From: Paenibacillus sp. HW567
Lineage (GTDB): Bacteria > Bacillota > Bacilli > Paenibacillales > Paenibacillaceae
Direction of reading: 5' to 3'
Length of the DNA stretch: 64,000 nucleotides
Assembly (NCBI RefSeq): GCF_000374185.1
Contig: NZ_KB910518.1
Coordinates: 5,722,886 to 5,786,885, forward strand
The translations under genes and the position numbers were made by a program. Numbering within the stretch: the first letter of the stretch is position 1; every line of letters starts with the position of its first letter. The notes beneath the pieces were generated by a model. The model worked only from the letters and a program-made list of their open reading frames with translations. It was not told the origin of the DNA and searched no databases. Below, piece after piece: positions 33,606 through 42,212 of the stretch.

Positions 33606-34265
33606 TCATATCACTTTGTTGTAGCGCATGAGCGTGTAATTATCCTTGGGCTGGATCTCTACGAGCTTGAACTTTTTGGTAAAGCACAATTGCTGATACC
33701 CGTCTCCATCCACCAAAGTAATATTCGAAGCGCCTCCGATGATGATGGGGAGCTGCATCAGAATAATTTCATCAACGATATCCTGATTAAAAATATGCCA
33801 GTTCAAAAAACCGCCGCCTTCTACCATCAGGCTGGTAATCCCATAGTTGTCCTCTAATTGCCGCTCAAGCTCCACGAAATCTACTTTATCCTCGCCGCAG
33901 ATAAGGCACTCCTTCCCTCTTTCCCGGATCTGCTTAATTTTGCCCTCATCCCGCCCTTTCTCGGTGGTGACGATGATCGTCTGCCCTTCATCCGAGAGCA
34001 CATTGCTATCCAGCGGAATGTTGAGGGTCGTCGTCGGAATGATGCGGATTGGATTCTTGTTCTCTTCATACCGGTTCGTAAGAAACGGGTTGTCCGTCAG
34101 AATCGTATTTTTACCCACCATAATCCCCTGCACATTTCCCCGGAACAGATGGATGAACTCGATATCTTCACTGGAAAACAAAGAAAAAAGCTCTTTACTC
34201 GAATTACCGGCTCCCATAGTTAGCTTTCCGTCAATCGAAATTTGGCTGAATATCGTTGTTTTCAT
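33606..34265 (-). CDS. RibD C-terminal/dihydrofolate-reductase-fold reductase
   Basis: A 219-residue NADPH-dependent reductase of the RibD C-terminal domain family: ISIDGKLTMGAGNSSKEL, GIMVGKNTILTDNPFLT, ILTDNP-type substrate loop and SLMVEGGGFLNWHIF (nucleotide-binding GGG). The start at ATG 34265 has GGGGG about 9 bp upstream and lies 20 bp after the previous stop; the upstream extension overlaps that gene. A standalone reductase domain without the RibD deaminase: the riboflavin pathway is one option, a specialised reduction in this cluster another. Confidence 0.85.
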   Translation of the reverse strand: MKTTIFSQISIDGKLTMGAGNSSKELFSLFSSEDIEFIHLFRGNVQGIMVGKNTILTDNPFLTNRYEENKNPIRIIPTTTLNIPLDSNVLSDEGQTIIVTTEKGRDEGKIKQIRERGKECLICGEDKVDFVELERQLEDNYGITSLMVEGGGFLNWHIFNQDIVDEIILMQLPIIIGGASNITLVDGDGYQQLCFTKKFKLVEIQPKDNYTLMRYNKVI

Positions 34266-34285
34266 TTCTCTTCCCCCGTCTCTTA

Positions 34286-35422
34286 TTAGCTTTGAAATGT
34301 GCCCCAAGCCTCATGGATGGTCTGTTCCATTGTTGTCAACGCTTGGTCGGGATTACTCAAAGACAGCTCGGTCAGACCCGCATTCATCGCTTCCCATACA
34401 TGGATCATGAAGGGGTTGGTGGGCATTGGGCGTGCATGATCCAATAGGGACAAAATCGTTTTTTTGTTAGGCGCAGCAGAGGCAGCCAAGCGGTTCAGCA
34501 CCTCTTCCTGAGCCGGAATCCGCTGCACATCGAGCGTCCACATGGTTTGGCATTCATCACTCAGCATAAAACGCGTGAACGCCAGGATATCCTCCCGCTC
34601 CGCGGAAGTTAACGAATGGTTCGGGTAAATCAGGCCGATGGAAGAAGACATGGATAGCGATTGCCGGCCTTCTATGACCGGAAGCTGGCAAACGGCAAGC
34701 TTGTTCCCCATATGCTTGTCGAGGTGGTTATATATCCACTCCCCGCAAATAATGGAGCCGATCTTACCGTCAATGAACTGCTCCAGCAGTTCGGTGGAGC
34801 CGTCGAGACTGACGAGCACGCCTTGATCCATCTTGCCGCGGATGAACTGAAGCGCCTGCTTCATTTCAGGGGTGATGATATTCGGCTTTCCGTTCTGTAC
34901 AGGCCAACCGCCAAAAGCCGTGAGGAACGGAATAAACCAATAGCCCTGCTGCAAATCTGCCCCGAGCGGCACAATGCCTTGAGCGGACAGCTTCTCCGCT
35001 GCCTCCTCGAACATATCCCAGGCCGTCGGCGCACTGGCATAAATCTCCTGATTGTAATACACGACCAGATGGTTGCCCCGAAGCACCGGGGTACCATACT
35101 GAACGCCATCCATTTGCATCGTTGAAAGGGCGCCTTCACTCAGCACATCGTCTAACAACCCTACCGGCACTTCGGAGTAAAGGCCATTCTGGACGTAGGA
35201 GGACATATCCGCTGGAACCATCGCCAGATGCGGACCCTTACCGGTATCCTTAATCCGGTTCAATCCCGCAGTCAGCTCCGAAATATTCATCACCTGTGGC
35301 GTAATTTGTACGCCACAGCGTTCCGTATACAGCTTGCAAATTCCCTCCAGCACCTCTATCGAGGTATCTCCCGGACCGTCAAACTCATGCCATAACACGA
35401 TTTCTTTTTTGTTTTTTGCCAT
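34286..35422 (-). CDS. Sugar-type solute-binding protein lacking a signal peptide
   Basis: A 378-residue family 1 extracellular solute-binding fold (MalE-like): IVLWHEFDGPGDTSIEVLEG, GPHLAMVPADMSSYVQNGL and WDMFEEAAEKLSAQGIVPLG. It begins MAKNKKEIVLWHEF, with no signal peptide or lipobox, and GGGAGA lies about 9 bp upstream, so the start is not simply misplaced. It is therefore predicted to be cytoplasmic, unlike its family. No permease genes are adjacent. It may bind a sugar intracellularly as a sensor or carrier. Its ribosome site abuts the MITE-like element at 35448. Confidence 0.75.
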   Translation of the reverse strand: MAKNKKEIVLWHEFDGPGDTSIEVLEGICKLYTERCGVQITPQVMNISELTAGLNRIKDTGKGPHLAMVPADMSSYVQNGLYSEVPVGLLDDVLSEGALSTMQMDGVQYGTPVLRGNHLVVYYNQEIYASAPTAWDMFEEAAEKLSAQGIVPLGADLQQGYWFIPFLTAFGGWPVQNGKPNIITPEMKQALQFIRGKMDQGVLVSLDGSTELLEQFIDGKIGSIICGEWIYNHLDKHMGNKLAVCQLPVIEGRQSLSMSSSIGLIYPNHSLTSAEREDILAFTRFMLSDECQTMWTLDVQRIPAQEEVLNRLAASAAPNKKTILSLLDHARPMPTNPFMIHVWEAMNAGLTELSLSNPDQALTTMEQTIHEAWGTFQS

Positions 35423-35447
35423 CGCAGCTTCTCTCCCTTAACTGTAT

Positions 35448-35652
35448 AAGTTGAACTTTAGATTTTTATATTAGGGTCTGGTCGTAACTACGGGGAATGT
35501 TTGGACTTCCGGCCGCTGTTGTCTGCAGATTTCTTGATTATTACCGCTCTTCGCGGTAGAAATCCGCAGACAAAGGCGGACGCTAACGCTCCTCCAGTTC
35601 CAAACTTCCCCTCCGCACTCCGCCCTTTTTATTCTTTTTCAAGTTCAACTTA
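35448..35652. mobile_element. MITE-like 205-bp palindromic element
   Basis: Terminal inverted repeats TAAGTTGAACTT (35448-35459) and AAGTTCAACTTA (35641-35652) bound an element that folds on itself: GGGGAATGTTTGGACT against AGTTCCAAACTTCCCC, then TTGTCTGC/GCAGACAA, GATTTCT/AGAAATC and the apical ACCGCTCTTCGCGGT. No reading frame is present. The right end supplies the TAA stop of the GH13-like gene. I recall similar palindromes in Paenibacillus intergenic regions, which is memory, not a search. Confidence 0.8.
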
Positions 35653-37590
35653 ACTGGCGTGTCTAATATTGTTAACGAGAACTAGAGCTTGATTCGGCGC
35701 AAGCAGCAGGCTGTCGAGCGTCTGCCCCACACTGCTGCCTGTTAAGGAGCTATCCAGTGTCACGGTCATTGGGCATCGGCCAGGTACGGCAGCCTTCAGA
35801 TCGACGTGGCAGGAAGCATCCGAACTCAAGTTAAAGCAGCACAGCAGCGTCTGATCTCCCTGCAGATACCCGTATAGGACAGTACCTTCCGGAGATTGAG
35901 CGACAAAAAAGTTCTCCGGCTTGACCAGTTGAGGCCAGCCCTTCTTGAATTCATATAACTCAGCCAGCAGCGGCAGCATTGGCGCAGGATTGGTCCAATT
36001 AATCTGCATGACATTAAAAAAAGCGCGCGCGATATCCTCTCCGTTCGTATTGTCTCCAAGACCGCAGTTGAGAGGCTGCTCCTCATTCATTTCATAGCCG
36101 GTCGTGACGTATGGAATCGCGTTCGGAAGAAATTGATTAAATACCGCCATCATTCGGGCAACCCCGACACCGCCACGGCTCGTAATCCGGGGAGTATCGG
36201 CCGTTTCTGCACAGGCAAACACATGAATACACAGCTCAGGCAGCTCGTCTAGGAATGCAACGAGATTCTCCTTGGTAATTTGCGTCATGACGTTCCATCC
36301 GCTGCCAAGCATAATGTTATAGCCGGTGCCCGCCGCCTTCTTATGGTTGCGGTTGAACAAGTCTTCGCTGATCAGGATCGCATTCGGATTGATCTCTTTG
36401 ATCGTGTCAAAAATTCGGGTCAAGAGCGGCGTAGGAAGCACATGTCCGATGTCGATGCGGAAGCCGTCAATTCCGTACCTTTCGAGATTGAACCGCACTG
36501 CCTGCTCCAGAACGTCCCACAGCTCAAGATTGGGCTCATCTCCCGGATAATAGTTGCATTTGATCGTATCAAACAGGACATAAGGTGCCTGATCCGGACT
36601 TATAAGCTGTCTCACTTGAGGAGAAACATCCTTATAGAGGCGCAAGAACGTAATATCTGTCCAAATCGGCTGCACATCATTAATCCAATCCGAATGCGCC
36701 GGGGCCGTCGTAATCCCCATTTCTTGCTCCACCAAGGTTAATAGCTCTTCTCCGGTTTTAGCAGCCTTTCTCTTTAATTGCTGCCAAAGGACCGGATGAA
36801 GTTCATTTGGCGGCGGTGAGAACTTCCGAAGGAACGCTGCAGTCTCCTGGCTGCGGTAGACCGTCTCCAGTTTGTCAGGCGTACACTCCTCAAAAAATCC
36901 AAGCTCAGGAATCAGGGGCGGCGTGAATCCCTCCACTGCCTCAGTTGTGATCCAATACACCCAATCCGGGTGTTCGGTAATGAACGCACTGTTTTTTGCT
37001 GTTACCCGGGGAATGAAATCCAGGACGGTCTTAATATCAAGCAAATGGCAGGCTTCGACCAGAGCGCCTAGCTCATCGTGAATTGTGAACTGCTTCATGC
37101 CGTCCAATAGGCTGTCGTGCAGGTTCGGGTCCAGGTGGAATAACGATTGCACGGCGTAAGGTGATCCGATATCCCCCTTCAGGTTCAATTTGCTGTACTG
37201 GTTAACCGGAAGCATGTACAGGATATTGATTCCCATCTTTTTCAGCAGCGGCAGGAGAATGCAGAATCTCAAAAAAGTACCTGATTCGATTTCTCCATCA
37301 TGGTTATAGTCCCAAGCAGTCGAATAACGAATTAGTGAGGAATAGATCGCGCTGTCGTCCAGATCCGTACGTTCCTTGAGCGGATACCTCCATGAAAGCT
37401 TGTCCAGGTACTTGAAGTGCTCCGTCATAAAATCATACGGGTATACACAAATCTCACCGTCTTTTTCGAAAAGAACACGCTCATATTGGCACTCATTCCA
37501 CACAGCGGGAATCCAGATCGGCTCTACATCTTTATCCTTGTGTGCAGACAGGTAATCCTGAACAAGTCTATAATTGCTGTCTTTACTCAT
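35650..37590 (-). CDS. Divergent GH13 (alpha-amylase superfamily) protein
   Basis: A 646-residue protein with a GH13-like barrel. Visible are LDFIPRVTAKNSAF (region I, lacking the usual NH), DGFRIDIGHVLP (nucleophile Asp in RID), ILISEDLF (acid/base Glu) and a region IV ETADTPR in place of the usual HD. The altered regions I and IV, reminiscent of maltosyltransferase (GlgE)-like enzymes, suggest a transferase or an unusual substrate. The C-terminus has a beta domain. No signal peptide. AGAGGTGG precedes the ATG. It follows the zinc dehydrogenase gene by 38 bp. Its stop codon lies within the MITE-like element. Confidence 0.75.
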   Translation of the reverse strand: MSKDSNYRLVQDYLSAHKDKDVEPIWIPAVWNECQYERVLFEKDGEICVYPYDFMTEHFKYLDKLSWRYPLKERTDLDDSAIYSSLIRYSTAWDYNHDGEIESGTFLRFCILLPLLKKMGINILYMLPVNQYSKLNLKGDIGSPYAVQSLFHLDPNLHDSLLDGMKQFTIHDELGALVEACHLLDIKTVLDFIPRVTAKNSAFITEHPDWVYWITTEAVEGFTPPLIPELGFFEECTPDKLETVYRSQETAAFLRKFSPPPNELHPVLWQQLKRKAAKTGEELLTLVEQEMGITTAPAHSDWINDVQPIWTDITFLRLYKDVSPQVRQLISPDQAPYVLFDTIKCNYYPGDEPNLELWDVLEQAVRFNLERYGIDGFRIDIGHVLPTPLLTRIFDTIKEINPNAILISEDLFNRNHKKAAGTGYNIMLGSGWNVMTQITKENLVAFLDELPELCIHVFACAETADTPRITSRGGVGVARMMAVFNQFLPNAIPYVTTGYEMNEEQPLNCGLGDNTNGEDIARAFFNVMQINWTNPAPMLPLLAELYEFKKGWPQLVKPENFFVAQSPEGTVLYGYLQGDQTLLCCFNLSSDASCHVDLKAAVPGRCPMTVTLDSSLTGSSVGQTLDSLLLAPNQALVLVNNIRHAS

Positions 37591-37628
37591 TGGCAGGTGC
37601 CACCTCTCGTTGATTGTAGTTCTATTAT

Positions 37629-38669
37629 TTAGGGCACAAAAACCGTCTTGACAGTTTCACTCCTAACCACCTTCAAAGAGTCCAATTCATAGCCGATCAG
37701 CTCATTAATTGCTGTTTCATAGTGATTGAGCTTCACTTTTCTGGTCACCAGCTTCTCCAGCTCCGGTGTCTCAGCGGCAAACCGCAAAGCCTCCCCGAAC
37801 ATGTTGCGGTATTCGCCTGCCCCGATAATTTTGAGGGCATTCTGTACGAATTTGGTAGGAGAAAAGGTATACTGGTATTTCGCATTAATTCCGAATGGAA
37901 CGATACGGCCGCCACGCTCAATCCATTCCTCTGCCGTTTCGAGCTGAGTACCCACCGTGTCGATAATCAGATCAAATTTATGTCCTGAGCAGAGCTCGTC
38001 TACGACAGCTTGATCTAATTGGGACGGAGTTAGAGCATAATCTGAAAATTCTCTGGCAAAGGCCAGCCGATATGGATTAATCTCCGTCGCAACAGTAAGC
38101 GCCGCTTTGGATTTGCTGACAATTTGACTGAGCAGTCCCATCGGACCCGACCCGAGAACGAGCACCTTATCATCTGCCGATAGGTTAGCCTCTTTGAAAT
38201 TGTGCAGCACACAGGCAAGCGGCTCAATCAAAACCCCTGCTTCCCAGCTCATATGATCCGGGAGAAGGTGTGCAAACGTTTGTGCAGTTGAGTAAAAAAA
38301 AGCGAACGTTCCATTTCGGTTCAAACCCGCAATAGGCATTCCCCTGCCACCGGTACCCGTACACAGGTGCGGCTGCTTCTTCAGGCAAAAATAACATTCA
38401 CCGCAGCTTAGATTCGGATCAATAACCACGCGGTCTCCCACCTTAACACGGTCAACGCTGCTGCCGATTTCGACTACAGTCCCCACAGCCTCATGACCTC
38501 GAATGACCCCTGGAACTCCCTCTTCTTTACCCGTTATGACCGCCAGATCCGTTCCGCAAACCCCTGACATCTCAATCCGGATTTTGACCTCATCTGGAGC
38601 TGCAATCAGCGGCTCTTCGCAGTCGCACAGCTCCAGCTTATGATTGGATGTCCACACCAGTGCTTTCAT
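37629..38669 (-). CDS. Zinc-dependent medium-chain dehydrogenase
   Basis: A 346-residue MDR/alcohol dehydrogenase: CGTDLAV and GHEAVGTV (catalytic zinc), CGECYFCLKKQPHLC (structural zinc), VLVLGSGPMGLLSQIV (nucleotide binding). ATG 38669 has AAAGGGAG 7 bp upstream. It oxidises a secondary alcohol of a polyol or sugar in most relatives (sorbitol or inosamine dehydrogenase-like). It is first in the 32-38.7 kb group. A dyad and a catabolite-response-like site lie upstream. Substrate not assignable. Confidence 0.88.
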   Translation of the reverse strand: MKALVWTSNHKLELCDCEEPLIAAPDEVKIRIEMSGVCGTDLAVITGKEEGVPGVIRGHEAVGTVVEIGSSVDRVKVGDRVVIDPNLSCGECYFCLKKQPHLCTGTGGRGMPIAGLNRNGTFAFFYSTAQTFAHLLPDHMSWEAGVLIEPLACVLHNFKEANLSADDKVLVLGSGPMGLLSQIVSKSKAALTVATEINPYRLAFAREFSDYALTPSQLDQAVVDELCSGHKFDLIIDTVGTQLETAEEWIERGGRIVPFGINAKYQYTFSPTKFVQNALKIIGAGEYRNMFGEALRFAAETPELEKLVTRKVKLNHYETAINELIGYELDSLKVVRSETVKTVFVP

Positions 38670-38773
38670 TCTTGTTCTCCCTTTCATTTTTTGTTGATTT
38701 GTTAATACTCATTCTATATTCGACCAGAATATACCACAGCCCAACTGTAAAAGTAAGGTGAATTTTGTCGTAA

Positions 38774-38825
38774 AATGTTATTAATTAACATTTCATATAA
38801 ATATCACATACGAAAACGCTTTTAG
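38774..38825 (-). promoter_or_regulatory. Dyad and catabolite-response-like site upstream of dehydrogenase operon
   Basis: AAATGTTA (38774-38781) and TAACATTT (38787-38794) form a perfect 8-bp dyad with a 5-bp centre; about 20 bp further is CGAAAACGCTTTTA (about 38812-38825), close to the cre consensus. The rest of the 38670-39166 gap (about 500 bp) is AT-rich with no supported gene. Confidence 0.4.
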
Positions 38826-39166
38826 TTATTTCAAGCAGCTACTGGCGGACAGAGAAGGTGTTAGTTATGGTTTTCAGGGCGAATGTCAACAGCCTCAAGG
38901 ATCTTTTGTGCTGACTTCCTCTTCTCGCGACCTTTTATAACAAAATATCAAACCTAATAATATATATAAATGTTACTTATTTACTATTTACATATTTTTT
39001 TACTAAAGATATTCTAGTAACAGGAAATAATTAACATTCAGCAAATTACAGCTTCGTTTCCGCATGACAAAGGAGGGATGAAAACCAAAAAGTATACTGC
39101 ACGTATGTCATACTTATCGGCTCACGACCCGGGTGTAAAAAATTTAAAATTAGAGGAGAGAGAACA

Positions 39167-39934
39167 GTGAAAGCAATGAAAAAGCTATTTGCCGGATTGA
39201 TGATGTTTACTCTGATGTTTAGTTTATCCTTTGTAGGCTCGGCATTTGCCAGCGGTGATGAGGTCAAGCTTATTGATTCGGATGTCAGCGTTATTTATAA
39301 ACCTGGATATGTTGGATTCAGCGGAAATATTGACGTTGCTAATCTGGGACCCGTAAAAAATGTCACTGTCCATTACACGACAGATAACACAAATTGGTAT
39401 GATACGAGTGCGAATTATGTCGGGCCGACGGAGGTAAACCATGAGAAATGGCATTTTAGCATTTCCACAAATGGTTCTACAACAGATCATTCCGAGTTGA
39501 AGAATCTGAGCTTCCTGAAATTCGCAATCAAATACGAAGTAAATAACCAGAGCTATTGGGATAACAACGGGGGAGTGAATTATTACAATGAAGTCAATAG
39601 CACAGTTCCTCTGAGTTCCGTTATTTTGGGATCACCAAATGTGCTTAACGCCAGTAGTACTCTGAGCAATGGTGAATTTAGCGGAAACATCTATGTTAAA
39701 AACCTGAATCCGACGAAAACAGTAAAAGTACTGTACACCACGGACAACTGGGCAACGACTCATGAGGGCTACGCTGCTTACAATGGCTCCTTGAATAATT
39801 TCAATAGTGTTGAAAGATGGAGCTACAGCTTCAATGTTCCTGGTGCTGCAAATGTTAAATATTCAATCTCGTATACAACTGGCGGACAAACGTATTGGGA
39901 TAATAACTATGGACTTAATTACGGGGTCAACTAA
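39167..39934 (+). CDS. Secreted protein with two CBM21-like domains
   Basis: A 255-residue secreted protein. The signal peptide KKLFAGLMMFTLMFSLSFVG ends near AFA|SG. Two CBM21-like beta-sandwich domains (about residues 36-140 and 150-255) repeat the pattern GNIDVANLGPVKNVTVHYTT / GNIYVKNLNPTKTVKVLYTT, then E-x-W-x-F/Y and a closing YWDNN.G.NY, seen in starch- and glycogen-binding modules. No catalytic domain is attached. GTG 39167 has GAGGAG 8 bp upstream; an ATG lies three codons later. It may bind starch at the surface, or act with another amylase. Confidence 0.82.
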   Translation: MKAMKKLFAGLMMFTLMFSLSFVGSAFASGDEVKLIDSDVSVIYKPGYVGFSGNIDVANLGPVKNVTVHYTTDNTNWYDTSANYVGPTEVNHEKWHFSISTNGSTTDHSELKNLSFLKFAIKYEVNNQSYWDNNGGVNYYNEVNSTVPLSSVILGSPNVLNASSTLSNGEFSGNIYVKNLNPTKTVKVLYTTDNWATTHEGYAAYNGSLNNFNSVERWSYSFNVPGAANVKYSISYTTGGQTYWDNNYGLNYGVN

Positions 39935-40004
39935 TTCGTTATAAAATGCAGTTAACAGCAGGATCACAGGCGGCTTATTATTCCGCTTTGGGAAAAATAT
40001 ACGT

Positions 40005-40043
40005 ACAAAACAGCCCTTGGAATGATTCCAAAGGCTGTTTTGT
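40005..40043. terminator. Bidirectional terminator between CBM21-like gene and araA
   Basis: ACAAAACAGCCCTTGGAA pairs with TTCCAAAGGCTGTTTTGT with one mismatch, around a 3-nt loop; T-rich ends serve both convergent genes. Confidence 0.8.
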
Positions 40044-40058
40044 ATGATTGTCCTCTAA

Positions 40059-41483
40059 TTACTTAATAATGACGTATTCCAGGTTAACCAGCTTGGCATA
40101 GGTAACAATTTGGTCTGTCGTCAAGTTCAAGGAAACAACGGTATGGTGGCCGCCGCCGTTCTCGATCCAGGCCTTAACTCCATCCTGGAAGTTCGGCTTC
40201 ACCTTCCACAATACACGGGCCACTGGAAGCTTAGGAGCAGGAACCGTAGGTTCAAATGCCGTAACCTCGTTGATCAGCAGCTTGTAATGAGTGCCGAAGT
40301 CAGCCATGGATACAACTACGCCTTCTCCTGCTTTGCCGTCAAACACCAGACGGGCCGGATCTTCACGGTCGCCAATACCCAGCGGAGATACGATCACTTT
40401 CGGTTTGTTGCTTGCGAGACTTGGGTCTACCTCAAGCATATGGGATTGCAGAATGGCTTCCTGACCTGCAGCCATTTCATACGTGTAGTCTTCCATGAAG
40501 CCTGTATTCAGGTTGTGGCTCATTACTTTCAGCAAACGGTCGAGTGCAGCCGTCTTCCAGTCGCCTTCACCGGCGAAGCCATAACCCTGTGCCATCAAAC
40601 GCTGCACTGCAAGACCCGGAAGCTGCTTCATGCCGTGCAGGTCCTCGAAGTTCGAAGTGAAGGCATTGTAACCGCCGTTATCCAGGAAGCGTTTCAGGGC
40701 GATTTCATAGCTCGCCTGAACCTTGACGCTAGCTTCCCAGGCTTCCTTGCTGTACGTACCGTAATCAAATTTATAAAGCTTTGCATATTCCGCAAACAAA
40801 GCATTAATTTCTTCTTCCGTAACCGCGTTCACGTACTGCACAAGGTCTCCAATGCCGAAATAGTCAACCGTCCAGCCGAATTGAATTTGGGCTTCAACCT
40901 TATCTCCTTCGGTAACGCCGACGTTGCGCATGTTATCGCCGAAGCGGGCAACCTTGATGTTGAAGCTTTCGTTATAAGCAACCGCTACGTCCATCCAGTC
41001 CGCAATTTGCTTCTGTACTTCAGCACGTTCCCAGTAGCCAACTACCACTTTATTCTGTTTCTGCAGACGGGCATTGATAAATCCGTATTCCCGGTCGCCA
41101 TGAGCAGCCTGGTTCAGGTTCATGAAGTCCATATCAATTGTTGCCCAAGGAATGCTCTCATTGTATTGGGTTGCCAGATGCAGCAAAGGCTTCTGCAATA
41201 ATTTCGTTCCGCGAATCCACATTTTTGCCGGAGAGAAGGTATGCATCCAGGTGATGACACCGGCAACCTCGTCACGATAGTTGACTTCTTTCATGATGGA
41301 GGTGATTTTATCCGCGCTGACAGCCAAATCCTGCAGTACAAGCGGGTAAGGCAGAACACCGCTGTTATTGAGCGCATCGGTCATAGCCTGCGCATGAGCC
41401 TTAACTTCTGCCAGCGCTTCTTCTCCATAAAGATGCTGCGATCCTACGACAAACCAGAATTGTTTGGCACTTACTGTTGACAT
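40059..41483 (-). CDS. araA: L-arabinose isomerase
   Basis: Converts L-arabinose to L-ribulose. The 474-residue protein has the family N-terminus FWFVVGSQHLYGEEAL, ITWMHTFSPAKMWI, FGDNMRNVGVTEGDKVEAQI and the metal-binding FGWTVDYFGIGD. Manganese ligands (Glu and His) lie in GYGFAGEGDWKTAAL, the central FMEDYTYEM region and ENGGGHHTVVS. ATG 41483 has GAGG 9 bp upstream. It follows araD by 32 bp in the araB-araD-araA order. Cytoplasmic; normal length. Confidence 0.95.
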   Translation of the reverse strand: MSTVSAKQFWFVVGSQHLYGEEALAEVKAHAQAMTDALNNSGVLPYPLVLQDLAVSADKITSIMKEVNYRDEVAGVITWMHTFSPAKMWIRGTKLLQKPLLHLATQYNESIPWATIDMDFMNLNQAAHGDREYGFINARLQKQNKVVVGYWERAEVQKQIADWMDVAVAYNESFNIKVARFGDNMRNVGVTEGDKVEAQIQFGWTVDYFGIGDLVQYVNAVTEEEINALFAEYAKLYKFDYGTYSKEAWEASVKVQASYEIALKRFLDNGGYNAFTSNFEDLHGMKQLPGLAVQRLMAQGYGFAGEGDWKTAALDRLLKVMSHNLNTGFMEDYTYEMAAGQEAILQSHMLEVDPSLASNKPKVIVSPLGIGDREDPARLVFDGKAGEGVVVSMADFGTHYKLLINEVTAFEPTVPAPKLPVARVLWKVKPNFQDGVKAWIENGGGHHTVVSLNLTTDQIVTYAKLVNLEYVIIK

Positions 41484-41515
41484 GATGCTCATCCTCTTCT
41501 CTTTATAAGTTTGTA

Positions 41516-42211
41516 TTATTTCTGCCCGTAGTAGGCGTCTTTCCCATGTTTGCGCAGATAATGTTTATCCAAGATCCGCTGCGGCAATTCTTCGGCAAAA
41601 TGGTTTAGTTCCCGTGCGAACAAATTCATCTTCGAAACCTCTTCCAGCACAACGCTGTTCATTACGGCAGATTTGGCATCTTTGCCCCAGGTAAAGGGAG
41701 CATGACCCTTAAGCAGGACGCCGGGAACTGCCATAACATCCAGGCCACGCTGCTCGAAAGTTTCGATAATGATGCGTCCGGTTTCCGCTTCATAACCACG
41801 GTCAATCTCCTCTTGCGTCAAGAACCGGGCACAAGGTACAGAGCCGTAGAATGTGTCGGCATGGGTAGTTCCCATTACAGGAACATCAAGTCCGGCCTGT
41901 GCCCAGACAGTGGCCCAAGTCGAATGCGTGTGCACGATGCCGCCGATCTGGTCATAATGCTTGTATAGCACGGCATGGGTCGGTGTATCGGAGGAAGGTC
42001 TCATTTCACCTTCAACCACATTGCCGTCAAAATCGACAACTACCATGTCGCTTGGCTTCATCTTCTCATAATCCACGCCGCTGGGCTTGATTACGAACAA
42101 GCTGCTCTCACGGTCAACCGCGCTCACGTTGCCCCACGTATATTTGACGAGTCCATGCTTAGGCAGGTCCAGATTGGCCTGGTATACCTCTTCTTTCAAC
42201 CGCTCTAACAC
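41516..42211 (-). CDS. araD: L-ribulose-5-phosphate 4-epimerase
   Basis: Zn-dependent class II aldolase-fold enzyme making D-xylulose 5-phosphate. The 231-residue sequence has TWGNVSAVDRESSLFVIKPSG, SSDTPTHAVLYK, HTHSTWATVWAQAG (zinc His pair) and a later His in MGTTHADTFYGSVP. It lies 1 bp after the ribulokinase stop, so translation is coupled, and precedes araA. Final step linking arabinose to the pentose phosphate pathway. Confidence 0.95.
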   Translation of the reverse strand: MLERLKEEVYQANLDLPKHGLVKYTWGNVSAVDRESSLFVIKPSGVDYEKMKPSDMVVVDFDGNVVEGEMRPSSDTPTHAVLYKHYDQIGGIVHTHSTWATVWAQAGLDVPVMGTTHADTFYGSVPCARFLTQEEIDRGYEAETGRIIIETFEQRGLDVMAVPGVLLKGHAPFTWGKDAKSAVMNSVVLEEVSKMNLFARELNHFAEELPQRILDKHYLRKHGKDAYYGQK

Positions 42212-42212
42212 A

